Source: Planctomycetota bacterium
Lineage (GTDB): Bacteria; Planctomycetota; Phycisphaerae; UBA1845; UTPLA1
Direction of reading: 5' to 3'
DNA length: 22,704 bases
Assembly: GCA_016712275.1 (NCBI GenBank)
Contig: JADJRI010000065.1
Span: 1-22,704, forward strand
The notes under the pieces are model-generated. The model had not been told where the DNA came from and did no database searches. It saw only the letters and a program-made list of their open reading frames with translations. Both the position numbers and the translations under genes were made by a program. Numbering within the stretch: the first letter of the stretch is position 1; every line of letters starts with the position of its first letter. Of this stretch, positions 13,610 to 22,107 are shown piece after piece.

Positions 13610-14425
13610 ATGAACAACAATAAACCTGCCAAAAACCCGAAACCCCCGGCAACCCTCTCCCGCCTCCGCCTCATCGCCATGGTCCATCTCCCCGCGCTCC
13701 CCGGCTCCGCCCGCGCAGTGTTGCCGATGCAAAAAATCATCGACCGCGCGGTCCGCGAAGCCAAACAACTCGAGGGCGCCGGCTTCGACGCCGTAATCGT
13801 CGAAAACTTCGGCGATGCCCCGTTCCATGCCGAGTGTGTCCCGCGCGAATCCGTCGCCGCCATGTCCGTCGTGGTCGACCATGTCGTCCGCGCCGTCAAA
13901 ATCCCCGTCGGCGTCAACATGCTCCGCAACGACGGCCTCTCCGGCCTCGCCGTCGCCTGTGCCACCGGCGCGGCATTCATTCGCGTGAACGTCCTGTCAG
14001 GAGTGTACGCCACCGATCAAGGCTTCATCACCGGCCACCCGGCCGAACTCCTCGCCCGCCGAGCAGCAGTTGCTCCCAACGTCTTCATCGCCTCCGATGT
14101 GCACGTAAAACACGCCCAACCCATCAGCCAGCCCGACATCGCCCTCGCCGCCGAGGAAACCGCCCACCGCGCCGGCGCCGACGCCCTCATCGTCAGCGGC
14201 GTCGCCACCGGCTCACCCGCCGACATGAACCTCGTGAAAAAAGTCGCGAATGCCGTGCCCGATTTCCCCGTCTGGATCGGGTCCGGCGTAACAGCCGCAA
14301 CGGTGGGGGACTACGTCAAAATCGCATCCGGCGTAATCGTCGGCACGTCACTCAAGAAGGGTGGTCAAACGACGGCAGAACTGGACGCAAAGCGCGTTCG
14401 CGAGTTCATTCGCGCCGCGAAATGA
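13610..14425 (+). CDS. btpA: BtpA/SgcQ-family protein
   Basis: The 271-aa product belongs to the BtpA family, a TIM-barrel group named for a cyanobacterial protein needed for photosystem I stability but widespread in non-photosynthetic organisms, where the role is unknown. Family features are IAMVHLPALPGSARAV near residue 22, AGFDAVIVENFGDAPFH near 58, GVNMLRNDGLSGLAVACATG near 100, AAFIRVNVLSGVYATDQG, ADALIVSGVATGSP near 185 and a glycine-rich phosphate-site-like end (WIGSGVTAATVGDYVKIASG then VIVGTSLKKGG). The N-terminal 17 residues are Asn/Lys/Pro-rich and precede the barrel. A photosystem role is not implied here; it more likely acts as a small-molecule enzyme. The frame is intact. Confidence 0.85.
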   Translation: MNNNKPAKNPKPPATLSRLRLIAMVHLPALPGSARAVLPMQKIIDRAVREAKQLEGAGFDAVIVENFGDAPFHAECVPRESVAAMSVVVDHVVRAVKIPVGVNMLRNDGLSGLAVACATGAAFIRVNVLSGVYATDQGFITGHPAELLARRAAVAPNVFIASDVHVKHAQPISQPDIALAAEETAHRAGADALIVSGVATGSPADMNLVKKVANAVPDFPVWIGSGVTAATVGDYVKIASGVIVGTSLKKGGQTTAELDAKRVREFIRAAK

Positions 14426-14462
14426 TCGTTTGTTGGTAACACATGGTTTCGGGTCTTTGGAG

Positions 14463-14813
14463 ATGCAATCCGAATCTCGAAAACTTGCAATCTACTCCTT
14501 GAGTATCGTCGCCCGGCTCATGTCTTGGCTCTTGGGAGGCATGCTACTTTTGCTTCTAATCCAGCCGGTCCTTCGATACCCAGATAACCACTGGGCAGTA
14601 TCCATCGCCGATGTAACGTATCCTTCCATCGCGATCTCAAGTGTCGCGCCCATCATTGCAATCCTTCGATTAACAACGTGGAGGATTGCTTCCAAGTCTT
14701 TGATTCTCGGAATACTCTTGGTGGCCACAATTCTGGCATTCGATCATTTCAACTTGCTCGTTGAGTATGAGCCATGGATTAAACGAGGAATGCCAGAATT
14801 CGGATCGAAATGA
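14463..14813 (+). CDS. Predicted membrane protein of unknown function
   Basis: The 116-aa product has three hydrophobic stretches: about residues 8-36 (containing WLLGGMLLLLLI), 50-69 (SIAISSVAPIIAILRL) and 79-93 (SLILGILLVATILAF). This predicts a three-helix membrane protein with a charged C-terminal tail. GGAG directly abuts the ATG at 14463, which is too close for a good ribosome site; a second in-frame ATG at 14520 could be the true start. It lies 37 bases after btpA on the same strand. Base composition is less GC-rich than btpA. No family recognised. Confidence 0.5.
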   Translation: MQSESRKLAIYSLSIVARLMSWLLGGMLLLLLIQPVLRYPDNHWAVSIADVTYPSIAISSVAPIIAILRLTTWRIASKSLILGILLVATILAFDHFNLLVEYEPWIKRGMPEFGSK

Positions 14814-14952
14814 TATGTCCAGGACCTCAAACGTAAGAAGATAGAGTTGACTATTTGCGGTGCGTTGTGACAGAATCCACTTTAGCGCCTCCAATAGCAT
14901 TCGTATTGGACCCTGATGATAATCCGGCTGCATTTATTGCGAGCAGCCTACC

Positions 14953-14977
14953 TAAGTTGTAACGCAGAATGATTCAT
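14953..14977 (+). repeat. Left terminal inverted repeat of the IS630 element plus TA
   Basis: TAAGTT, GTA, then ACGCAGAATGATTCAT; 22 of 25 positions match the reverse complement of the right end at 16091-16115. Confidence 0.92.
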
Positions 14978-16113
14978 GCAGCATTGTTCCGGACATGGTC
15001 ATGATCGAACATGAATCCCATTTTGTTTCGGTGTCCATTGATTCGGCCGACGCCTTGCCGGAATGCGTCAGCAAGGTCTTCGACGGTTTTGAAGAGGACG
15101 TTTGCCAACACGGTGCGTTTCAGGTGACCCCAGAGCCGTTCGATCAGGTTCAGGCTGGGACAATACGTCGGGAGCCAGAAGATCGTCAGTCGATCGGTTT
15201 GTGTCTCCAAAAAGGCTCTGACGGCCTTGGTGTGGTGATAGCGGGCGTTGTCACAAACCAGACGGATTTTTCGGTTGCCGTAGGCCTTGAGCAACGCGGT
15301 CAGAAACGCGATGAAATTCCAGCCGCTCTTGGTGTCCGCGATGAGCGTGGTGATTTTGGCAGTGGCATAGTCCACCCCGCCGTACACCACCTTTTTTTCG
15401 TTCTTGCCCGGCGAGGGTATTTCGGGCTGCTTGCCGACCGGCGCCCACATGCGCGTCAGCGCCGGGTGCCGATGGATTTCGACTTCATCCTGATAGATCA
15501 GCGCCTCGGCGGCATCATTCTTCAGGGCGTTTTTTTTTAGACCGATCAGCTTGCGGCGGGCCTTTTCGTAGGCGGCCTCGTCGCGTTTGCCTTTGAGGGT
15601 GTGCTTGGGACGATGAAACGAGTAATTCACCTGATGCAGCAATCGACGCATCTGATCGTCGCTGAAATGGATGCCGGTTTCCCTTGGCCATGTGGGCGGG
15701 CCGACCAGACCGAAAAGCCGTAGCCCAATTTCATGGGATTGGTGTCGACAACCCGCTTCATCTTCTTGAGATAGGCAGGCGTGGCGCGGCTCCGGCGTCC
15801 CGGCGGCTTGGTCGGATGCAGGGCGCCGATACCGCCCATGCGATACAGGCGTCGAATGCGAGCAACCGTGGCGGTGCGCACCCAAACGACCGGCAATCGA
15901 AGCAATTGTGTCCCGCGAATCCGACATCAACAGAATCAGACAATTGCGAAAGACATCCGCGGACGGCGTGCGGAACCGAAGACCGTCCAACGCCTCCCGC
16001 TCCGCGAGAGACAACCGAATTCCATATCCCATACCGACCTCCTGACGGCTCCGCCGTCATTAGAAAGGTCGACCGAAATGGGAAAACTATATGAATCATT
16101 CTGCGTCTTAACT
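14955..16113. mobile_element. IS630-family insertion sequence with intact ends
   Basis: The element is 1159 bases. Its ends are inverted repeats: reading inward from each side, TA-AGTT, three differing bases, then ACGCAGAATGATTCAT (left 14953-14977, right 16091-16115). A TA dinucleotide lies at both outer edges (14953-14954 and 16114-16115), the target duplication expected of IS630/Tc1-mariner elements. It carries one minus-strand transposase gene whose stop codon overlaps the left repeat. The ends look fresh, while the transposase reading frame is broken twice as read. Confidence 0.93.
14974..16032 (-). CDS. IS630-family transposase, internally frame-scrambled
   Basis: The enzyme catalyses cut-and-paste transposition at TA sites. 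The open frame gives 352 aa: an N-terminal start (MGYGIRLSLAEREALDGLRF) and a DDE catalytic domain with IYQDEVEIHRHP (first Asp), LVCDNARYHHTKAV (second Asp) and PTYCPSLNLIERLWGHLKR (Glu). Residues about 50-115 are out of frame: the neighbouring frame gives the expected helix-turn-helix stretch TATVARIRRLYRMGGIGALH and PTKPPGRRSRATPAYLKKMK. Changes near 15880-15886 and near 15680-15684 explain this. Because the two shifts cancel, the frame is open throughout, but the DNA-binding middle would be wrong if the bases are right. Programmed frameshifting is known in some IS but two compensating shifts here argue for errors or decay. Confidence 0.9.
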   Translation of the reverse strand: MGYGIRLSLAEREALDGLRFRTPSADVFRNCLILLMSDSRDTIASIAGRLGAHRHGCSHSTPVSHGRYRRPASDQAAGTPEPRHACLSQEDEAGCRHQSHEIGLRLFGLVGPPTWPRETGIHFSDDQMRRLLHQVNYSFHRPKHTLKGKRDEAAYEKARRKLIGLKKNALKNDAAEALIYQDEVEIHRHPALTRMWAPVGKQPEIPSPGKNEKKVVYGGVDYATAKITTLIADTKSGWNFIAFLTALLKAYGNRKIRLVCDNARYHHTKAVRAFLETQTDRLTIFWLPTYCPSLNLIERLWGHLKRTVLANVLFKTVEDLADAFRQGVGRINGHRNKMGFMFDHDHVRNNAA

Positions 16114-16115
16114 TA
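16091..16115 (-). repeat. Right terminal inverted repeat of the IS630 element plus TA
   Basis: ATGAATCATTCTGCGT, CTT, then AACTTA; it is the inverted partner of 14953-14977. The transposase ATG lies 59 bases inside it. Confidence 0.92.
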
Positions 16116-16158
16116 GCAATATACAATGTTTTGTGACGTTGAGAACGGAGATTCTTGT

Positions 16159-16377
16159 ATGTCCCATCAAGTTCAGTTCGATCTCGAATTGCCAGCCGAC
16201 CTCGATCGGTTTCGACTTCCTTCCGCAGTTGAGGAACGGCTGAACGAATTGTTGGGTCGCCAGGATTCTGGCGAGACTTTATCCCCGCGCGAGCGGGCCG
16301 AAGCGGAAGGTCTCGTGAATTTGGCGGAGCTGCTTTCTTTGCTGCGATTGAGGACGGAACGACCGAACGGTCATTGA
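16159..16377 (+). CDS. Small acidic protein, partner-type ORF of an HNH endonuclease
   Basis: The 72-aa product starts MSHQVQFDLELPADLDRFRL and continues with a charged helical stretch (AVEERLNELLGRQDSGETLS, ERAEAEGLVNLAELLSLLRL). GGAG lies eight bases before the ATG at 16159; an ATG at 16126 in the same frame is less well placed. From memory, small proteins of exactly this type often precede HNH endonuclease genes in planctomycetes and cyanobacteria. That fits what lies 14 bases downstream: the start of such a gene, broken (16391-16513). Function is unknown; an antitoxin- or regulator-like role is only a guess. The IS element ends 45 bases upstream and may have separated it from its promoter. 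Confidence 0.7.
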   Translation: MSHQVQFDLELPADLDRFRLPSAVEERLNELLGRQDSGETLSPRERAEAEGLVNLAELLSLLRLRTERPNGH

Positions 16378-16390
16378 TGGGCTCCGCGCT

Positions 16391-16513
16391 ATGACTCACA
16401 TATCGGAACCGCTTCACTCCCTCATTGTCGATCGTGCCGGTAATCCCTGGGAATAGTGCGGCATGTCTCAAGACGGGCAGGAAGCTCGGTTTGATCTCGA
16501 ACAGCAACTTTGA
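16391..16513 (+). pseudogene. HNH endonuclease N-terminal remnant
   Basis: From ATG 16391 the DNA reads MTHISEPLHSLIVDRAGN, then PWE, a TAG stop at 16457-16459, then CGMSQDGQEARFDLEQQL and TGA. This parallels the N-terminus of HNH nucleases of the type SLIVDRAGxRCEYCxLSQ: the CEYC zinc pair is damaged (Pro-Trp-Glu-stop-Cys) and the catalytic HxxDH region that should follow is absent. The gene seems to have been truncated by recombination with the 3' flank of the FG-GAP gene. It is too short to stand as a separate gene call and is supported only by family resemblance recalled from memory. Confidence 0.6.
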
Positions 16514-16541
16514 GGTTACGAACAAGACTCCGTACGGTTTC

Positions 16542-19456
16542 TCAATTGAGCATCTCGTTCACCAATCCTGCGACATCAATGCCATCAAGCACGCCATTGT
16601 GGTCCGAATCGAATGCGCAGAGGTCGCTGGCCGACAGGGATTCACTCAATATCGCCGCTACAAACCGGGGCACGGTCGAAGAGATGGCCTCGCATTCGTC
16701 AAGCAACAGATCACTATTGCAATCATTGTTAGCAAGATCTAGTTCGAAATAACAGACCGAGCCTGAATCGAATGACGCACCATCGTCGTGCCAGGCACCT
16801 ACTAAGATTCGCATGTCGTAAGGATCGATCCGCACACTCTGTCCTAGGTTATCTCCTGCCGCTCCATTCTGCGCGGCGAGCTTTGCGACTTGAATCCAGG
16901 AAGCTCCTACTCTGTGAAAAACATATGCCGCGCCCGAGTCGTATGCAACGTCGTCGTGGTAGTGTGAGCCAACAACAACGATGTTCCCGAGAATGTCGAT
17001 ACTCCGTCCGAAATTGTCAAAGGGCGCTTCATCATTCGCGTAGAGCGTCGCGATCTGGGTCCATGTGCCGTTAACCTCCTCGAAAATGATGGCCGCGCCG
17101 CTATCTGCGCCTCTATCGTCTTTATTCGGAGTTCCGGCGACGACCAAGTTGCCATGAAGCGCAACTGACTGCCCGAAGTAATCGATAGCTGCTGCTTCTG
17201 CTGATTCTAGTTTGGCTGTTTGCAGCCACACATCGCTTATTCGCGTGAATATGTAAACAGCACCTGACAGAGGCACCGCGGCATCTGAAAATGGAGCACC
17301 AATTGCGATGGAATCGCCGCTGATTGACATTGAAGTGCCAAAGAAACGACACGAATTGATGTCGGAGGCGGTTATCTTAGAATCAAAGAGCCAATCTGTA
17401 CCGACGCGTCTAAAGTGGTACACGGCACCCTCCGAGCCCAATGAGTCGGAAGCAATTGGTGCGCCAATGAAAACTGTATCGCCTTGGATGGCGACGTTAC
17501 TACCGAATCTGTCAGAGCTGCTCGCGTCGGGCGCAATCAACTTCTGCGTTTGTTGCCAGGTTGTCCCCATTCGTTTGAAGATGTAGGCAGCGCCGGCATT
17601 TAAGCCGCCTTGGTCCTCCAGTTCGGCCCCTACTACAGCAAAATCGCCGTCAATCGCAACGCTTATGCCGAAGGCATCTCCTGACTGAGTGTCGGATGCA
17701 CTGATTCGCATGCGTTGAATCCAATTGCCATTCTGGCGCTCGAATATGTAAGCCGATCCGTTGTAGAAGTTGCCGGAGCCGATCGCGTCGCCGTCGGCGC
17801 CGACAATCATCGTATCTCCGCTGATTGCAAAGCTACCGCCGAATCGATCTTGGGAAGTGAGACCGGTTGCAATGATACGATTGACCAGATGAGGTTCGCC
17901 CGTGATGAGTTCACACTCGTCCGGCACCAAATTCGTATTGCAGTCGGTGTCGGGATCCATCGTGATCTCGCATTCATCGAGGATGCTGTTTCTGTTGCAG
18001 TCGATACTTGTTTGAGTCAGTAGTTCGCATCGATCAGCAATTCCATTTGCGTTGCAGTCTAAGTCGCACTCGTCAAGGCGCCCGTCTCCTGCACAGTCTG
18101 TTCCGATCACACTCAGATCAAGAACGAAGGCACGCCCGCTTCCGCCGGGGCCGTCTCCAAACGTCGGTGCACCGACGATTGCGAAGTTTCCGGAGATCGA
18201 TACGCTTATACCGAAGTGGTCGAATGAAATCGGCGAATCTGCCGTCAGCGCAACTTGGTGCCATGTTTCCCCGGACAAGCTAAACAGGTAAGTCGCGCGC
18301 TCGCTTGCCCTTGCACATTCTCCGACGAAGCACCGATGAGCGATAAACCTGCCGAACACGTTATCGAGTTTCCAAGTCGCGAGCCTGGGCGTGAAGGTTG
18401 CGCGGCTAATTTTTCGACCTGCTGCCATCCCGTGGTGTTTTCTTGGTATATGAAGACCGCTCCGGCTTCCGCAGAAGCATCGTCATCCCCGGGAGAACCA
18501 ACTAGCAACCCACCTGAATGGAGCCCAATACTCGCCCCGAAGTTATCAAATGATTTCCCGTTGAACGGTATGATCTTAGCCGTCTGCTGCCAAACCCCGA
18601 GCACCTGCTCGAAAACATAAACTGAACCGCTGCCGTTCCCAAGATCATCGTCATACGGTGCGCCGACCGCCAAGACTCCATCTGAAATCGAAATGCCTTG
18701 TCCGAAGCCGTCTCCCGCCGCGCCGTCGTTCGGCTTGATCTTTGCCACCTGTACCCACGCATCTTCGATTCTTTGAAACAAGTAAGCCGAACCGCTGTCG
18801 TTTCCAAGATCATCATCGCGAGTCGCGGCAATTGCGAGAACGTCGTCGCTAAGAGAAAGACAGATGCCAAAACTGTCTCCATTCTGTGCATCTGATGCAG
18901 TCAGTTTCGCCGTTTCTTGCCAGACACCGCCGTTGACCTTGAACACGTATACTGCGCCCCCGAACGACCCGTTTCCGGAAGTTGCTGAACTCGCACCAAT
19001 GAATGCTGTGTCGTCTGCGACTGAAATTGCCGTGCCGAAATAGAAGCCCGAGGCCGCGTCACTTGCCGACAGGTTCTGCATTGGCATCCAGTTCACACCG
19101 TCGTAATGAAATACATGAACGCGTCCGGAATCGGGACCGTTTTCCTCATCGCCGGTGGCGCCGGCGAATGCATATTCACCGTCGATTGCTACGTTACCGC
19201 CGAAGTTCTCGCTTAGGTTTTCGCTTTCCGTCGACAACATGGTGAGAATATGCGGAAGGTCACATTCGTCGGGCGAGAAATTCCCGTTGCAATCTGAGCT
19301 GACATCGCCGTTCGCATCTGGGTCCGATGGATCAATGTCCATTGCGTCTGGAACCCCGTTTCGATTGCAGTCCTGCGCTGGTAAAGTAGGGGCCGTGAAA
19401 AAGATCGTAATTATGACAATCCCAAGTATCTGCGTTGTTACAGTTTTTCGATTCAT
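16542..19456 (-). CDS. Exported FG-GAP beta-propeller protein with Cys-rich linker and dockerin-like tail, frameshifted
   Basis: The start MNRKTVTTQILGIVIITIFF (ATG at 19456) is a signal peptide ending near LPAQ. DCNRNGVPDAMDI and DCNGNFSPDECD motifs follow. Seven repeats of about 55 residues then occur (FG..V.I.GD.A.VGA....D..SG..YVF....W.Q..KL.A.D), a linker of four DCNxNxxxDxCE units (DCNANGIADRCE, DCNRNSILDECE, DCNTNLVPDECE), and seven more such repeats. It ends DSDHNGVLDGIDVAGLVNEM, like one dockerin repeat. The frame changes near 18292-18300 in a TCGCGCGC stretch (one base lost); without repair it splits into 18245-19456 and 16542-18428. Repaired length is about 970 aa. It is probably secreted and calcium-binding; ligand unknown. 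Codon use is less GC-biased than in the nuo genes. Confidence 0.88.
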
Positions 19457-19513
19457 TCTATTCGGCCCAATTGGGTTGGTGTTCGCTGTATGGGACCGGA
19501 GAAGGCTGAGTTT

Positions 19514-19531
19514 CCGAAACCCCCTTTTCGG
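19514..19531. repeat. Weak hairpin in the gap between mqnC and the FG-GAP gene
   Basis: CCGAAA and TTTCGG pair around CCCCCT. It lies upstream of the FG-GAP gene and downstream of mqnC, both on the minus strand. There is no run of T after it on the minus strand, so a terminator role is doubtful. The rest of the 263-base gap (19457-19719) shows no gene. Confidence 0.25.
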
Positions 19532-19719
19532 GACTTCAGATCGTTGATCGCCTCTGCCGGTGGTATTAGCTCAATTGTGGTGAAAATGTACGACCCAATG
19601 CTCCTATTATCTCGATAGTTGTGGGTCAAATCAACTCAACGGGTACTTCCGAGAGTGCCCCGGAGGATTTTGCTGGACATTTGGCACTTCGGCCGCCGGC
19701 GGCGACTCGTGGTCACGTA

Positions 19720-21048
19720 CTAACGAGTTGCTTGATAGTAATGATTCCGCTTCTGCGGCCGCCAGCCCGAATCCGTTATCAATCGCCGAATCATCTCTTC
19801 ATCCAGCCGATAGGTCGTCCCCGCCGCGCTGACGACGTTTTCTTCCATCATCACGCTGCCCATGTCGTTCGCACCATAGAACAGGGCGAGCTGCCCGATC
19901 TTCGGCCCCATCGTCACCCAGCTCGATTGGATGTTCGGCACGTTGTCCAGGTAAACGCGCGAAAGAGCCAGCATCGTCAGATACTCATGAGCATCGGCCA
20001 ACAACAAATGCTCCCCCATCATTCAGCAGCCGGCCATTCGGCGTTTGAAGTTCCTCACCCTCGACCCCTCGGCCCCTCGGCCCCTCGGCCCCCTTTGCCA
20101 ACGGCAACTTCTCATCCGCCCGAGCGGCGTATTGTCCGGCTGAAAAGTCCAGCAGATATAGGCGCTAAACCCGCCGCCGTTGCCGCGAGCGAGCGATTCA
20201 TCCTGGAGTTCGCGCAGCAATCTCAAATGCTCCAGCCGCTCGTCCAGCGTCTCGATGTGGCCGAACATCATCGTGCAACTGGTTTTCATGCCGTGAACGT
20301 GGCACTGGCGCATGACCTCCAGCCATTCGTGAGTAAGAGTCTTCCCCTTGCCGATCTTCTCCCGCACGCGGTCGGCCAGAATCTCCCCGCCGCCGCCCGG
20401 CACGCTGTCCAGACCGGCCTCCATCAGCCGCGCCAGCACATCGTGAATCGACATCCCAAAAATCTGATGAAACGCGAAAATCTCCGGCGGGCTGAAGGCG
20501 TGAATGTGTATTCGCGGATAGTTCTTCTTAATGAACCGCATCAACTCGAGATACCACTCAAACGACAAGCCGGTGGCGCCCTCCTTCGGCACCAATCCGC
20601 CCTGCATCAAAATCTGCGTCCCGCCGATCGCCTGAAGTTCCTCGATCTTCCGGGCAATCTGATCGAAAGTAAGCGTGTACCCCTCCGGCAAATCCGTCCG
20701 CCCGCTCTTCATCTCCGGCGGGTCCGCCTTGAAATTGCAGAAAATGCACTTGGCCGTACACCAGTTGGCGTAATTGATATTCCGATCGACAACGTAAGTC
20801 CGGTAGTCCTCGGGGTGCAGCCGCTCCGTCACATCAAATGCCATGCGCCCCAGCTCATGAATCGAGCAGTCAAAATACATCCGCCGCAGATCGGCAGTAG
20901 AAAGCCGTTCGGTAGGGGGGAAACAAGTAGCGTCCGGCCCCCGTGCCGGACGGTCGATCGTAGCGTCCGGCGCCCCTGCCGGACGTCCATCGAGCGCGCC
21001 GCTGGTCCCCAGCCCCTCATTCGCACGAGAGTCAAGTGTCGCGCTCAT
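19720..21048 (-). CDS. mqnC: Cyclic dehypoxanthinyl futalosine synthase (MqnC), frame broken
   Basis: MqnC is a radical SAM enzyme that closes the ring of dehypoxanthine futalosine in menaquinone synthesis. Its cluster motif CTAKCIFC (CxxxCxxC) is intact, with YVVDRNINYANWC before it and MQGGLVPKEGA, FSPPEIFAFHQIFGMS, TMMFGHIETLDERLEHL and WTFQPDNTPLG after it. The open frame ends at a TGA (20023-20025), and the same frame reopens at once with the true C-terminus (EYLTMLALSRVYLDNVPNIQ to 19720). Between, residues MRSCRWQRGP... look wrong, whereas the neighbouring frame reads LGRDEKLPLAKG...GRLLND. One base lost near 20114-20118 and one G gained in the run at 20013-20017 reconcile this. The N-terminal 42 residues include two palindromes (20927-20985). 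It overlaps mqnA by ATGA. Confidence 0.92.
20065..20088. repeat. Octanucleotide tandem repeat CCCCTCGG x3 inside mqnC
   Basis: Three perfect copies of CCCCTCGG, followed by CCCC. It lies in the Gly/Arg-rich stretch of mqnC between the FQPDNTPLG and EYLTMLA motifs, where other MqnC proteins have only a short loop. Since eight is not a multiple of three, copy-number change would shift the frame. Confidence 0.75.
20927..20985. repeat. Two tandem palindromic elements in the mqnC 5' coding region
   Basis: Two 26-base copies (20927-20952 and 20960-20985) start GTAGCGTCCGGC and end TGCCGGACG; they match at 24 positions and are 33 bases apart. Each folds as CGTCCGGC with GCCGGACG. They encode residues about 21-41 of the MqnC reading frame (GRPAGAPDAT and DRPARGPDAT), before the first conserved motif. 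Confidence 0.85.
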
Positions 21049-21845
21049 GGCAGTAACCCATGCTGCACGCCCAGTTCAAAAAACCGTTCCATCCCGGCTC
21101 GCATCGATTCCGTAATCCGAAACTTCAGCGACCGCGTCAAATATTGCACCGCCGCCTCCACGGGCCATCCATGCACCGGCCCCCAATGCCGCGCGATCCG
21201 CTCCGCATCCGCCTCACCGCGATCGCGCGCTTCGCTCAGCAGTTTAGCGACAATCGAATGTTCCAACCCCTTCGCCCCATACCAAGCCGCAAAAACAAAC
21301 GGCAATCCGGTCGCATATTTCCATGCAGCGCCGAGATCGACTTCAAACCCAAACCCCAACGGCTGCCCGGTTATCACCTTGTCGCCAATCAGCAGTAGTG
21401 CGTCCACATCGTCCAGGCTCCCCGGGTTGTGCCGATCCCACGGCACAATCTCCAGTTTGCACCCATACATCTCGCGCCAAAGCACCTGCGCCAAAATCAT
21501 CGAAGTATGCGAATCCCCATCCACATGCAGCCGTGCTACTTTCTCCGCCGGCCGCTTCGAGAAAACGCGAACCGTCATCGTCTCCCCATCGCTCGCAATG
21601 CACCCATCCGAAACCAATGCCAGCCGCTCCCGATTCCGCCAAAAGTCCACCACCGGCAGCAAAGCCACCTCGCACTCCCCGCGATCCAGCATCCCAATTA
21701 GCTCCGCCGGAACGGCCGGCCGAAGTCGCACGCGCGGATCCTCTCGAAGAAACTCATGCAGCGGACGCGAATTGAGATACGAAACGACGCCAAAGGTGTG
21801 TGTAACGGCCGTCGGCTTGGTGGTTTCCCGAGTTTCGAGGTCCAT
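21045..21845 (-). CDS. mqnA: Chorismate dehydratase (MqnA)
   Basis: MqnA removes water from chorismate to give 3-enolpyruvyl benzoate, the first step of the futalosine pathway to menaquinone. I chose the ATG at 21845 (MDLETRETTK), which has GAAAGG about five bases upstream; the open frame extends to 21947 but the extra 34 residues are Arg-rich and unlike the family. The protein is then 266 aa, a normal length. Signatures are FGVVSYLNSRPLHEFL near the start, RPAVPAELIGMLDRGECEVA with LLPVVDFWRN, DSHTSMILAQVLWREM, DALLLIGDKVI and GLPFVFAAWYGAKGLE. It is a periplasmic-binding-protein-like fold. The TGA overlaps the mqnC ATG (ATGA), so the two are a coupled operon. Confidence 0.93.
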   Translation of the reverse strand: MDLETRETTKPTAVTHTFGVVSYLNSRPLHEFLREDPRVRLRPAVPAELIGMLDRGECEVALLPVVDFWRNRERLALVSDGCIASDGETMTVRVFSKRPAEKVARLHVDGDSHTSMILAQVLWREMYGCKLEIVPWDRHNPGSLDDVDALLLIGDKVITGQPLGFGFEVDLGAAWKYATGLPFVFAAWYGAKGLEHSIVAKLLSEARDRGEADAERIARHWGPVHGWPVEAAVQYLTRSLKFRITESMRAGMERFFELGVQHGLLP

Positions 21846-22107
21846 ATCGCCTTTCACGCGCGCGGCAGGTGAGATCGAACGCCGTCGCACCGGCGAATTA
21901 TAAGGAACCCGCCACCACCGGCCAGTTTCCGGTCGTCGCCTTCGCATCTTTCAGAATCGTTGAAAACCAGCGGAAGGGGGCTCGCCGGTGGATTCTCACC
22001 CGAAGTGCAATCGCCGCCGATGACGATAGTATCAATAGATAGGGCGGATCGGCCGCAACCGATCAGCCGCCGCCTCGCCGATTCCCATTTAGGAAGGAAG
22101 CCGCCGC

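Noticed and set aside
19621..21903. 760-aa plus-strand frame opposite mqnC and mqnA
   Set aside because: Both minus-strand genes are well supported; the plus frame is Pro/Arg/Ser-rich with no recognisable motif.
22047..22064. GATCGG/CCGATC inverted repeat upstream of the 56-aa gene
   Set aside because: Only 6-bp arms in GC-rich DNA; expected by chance.
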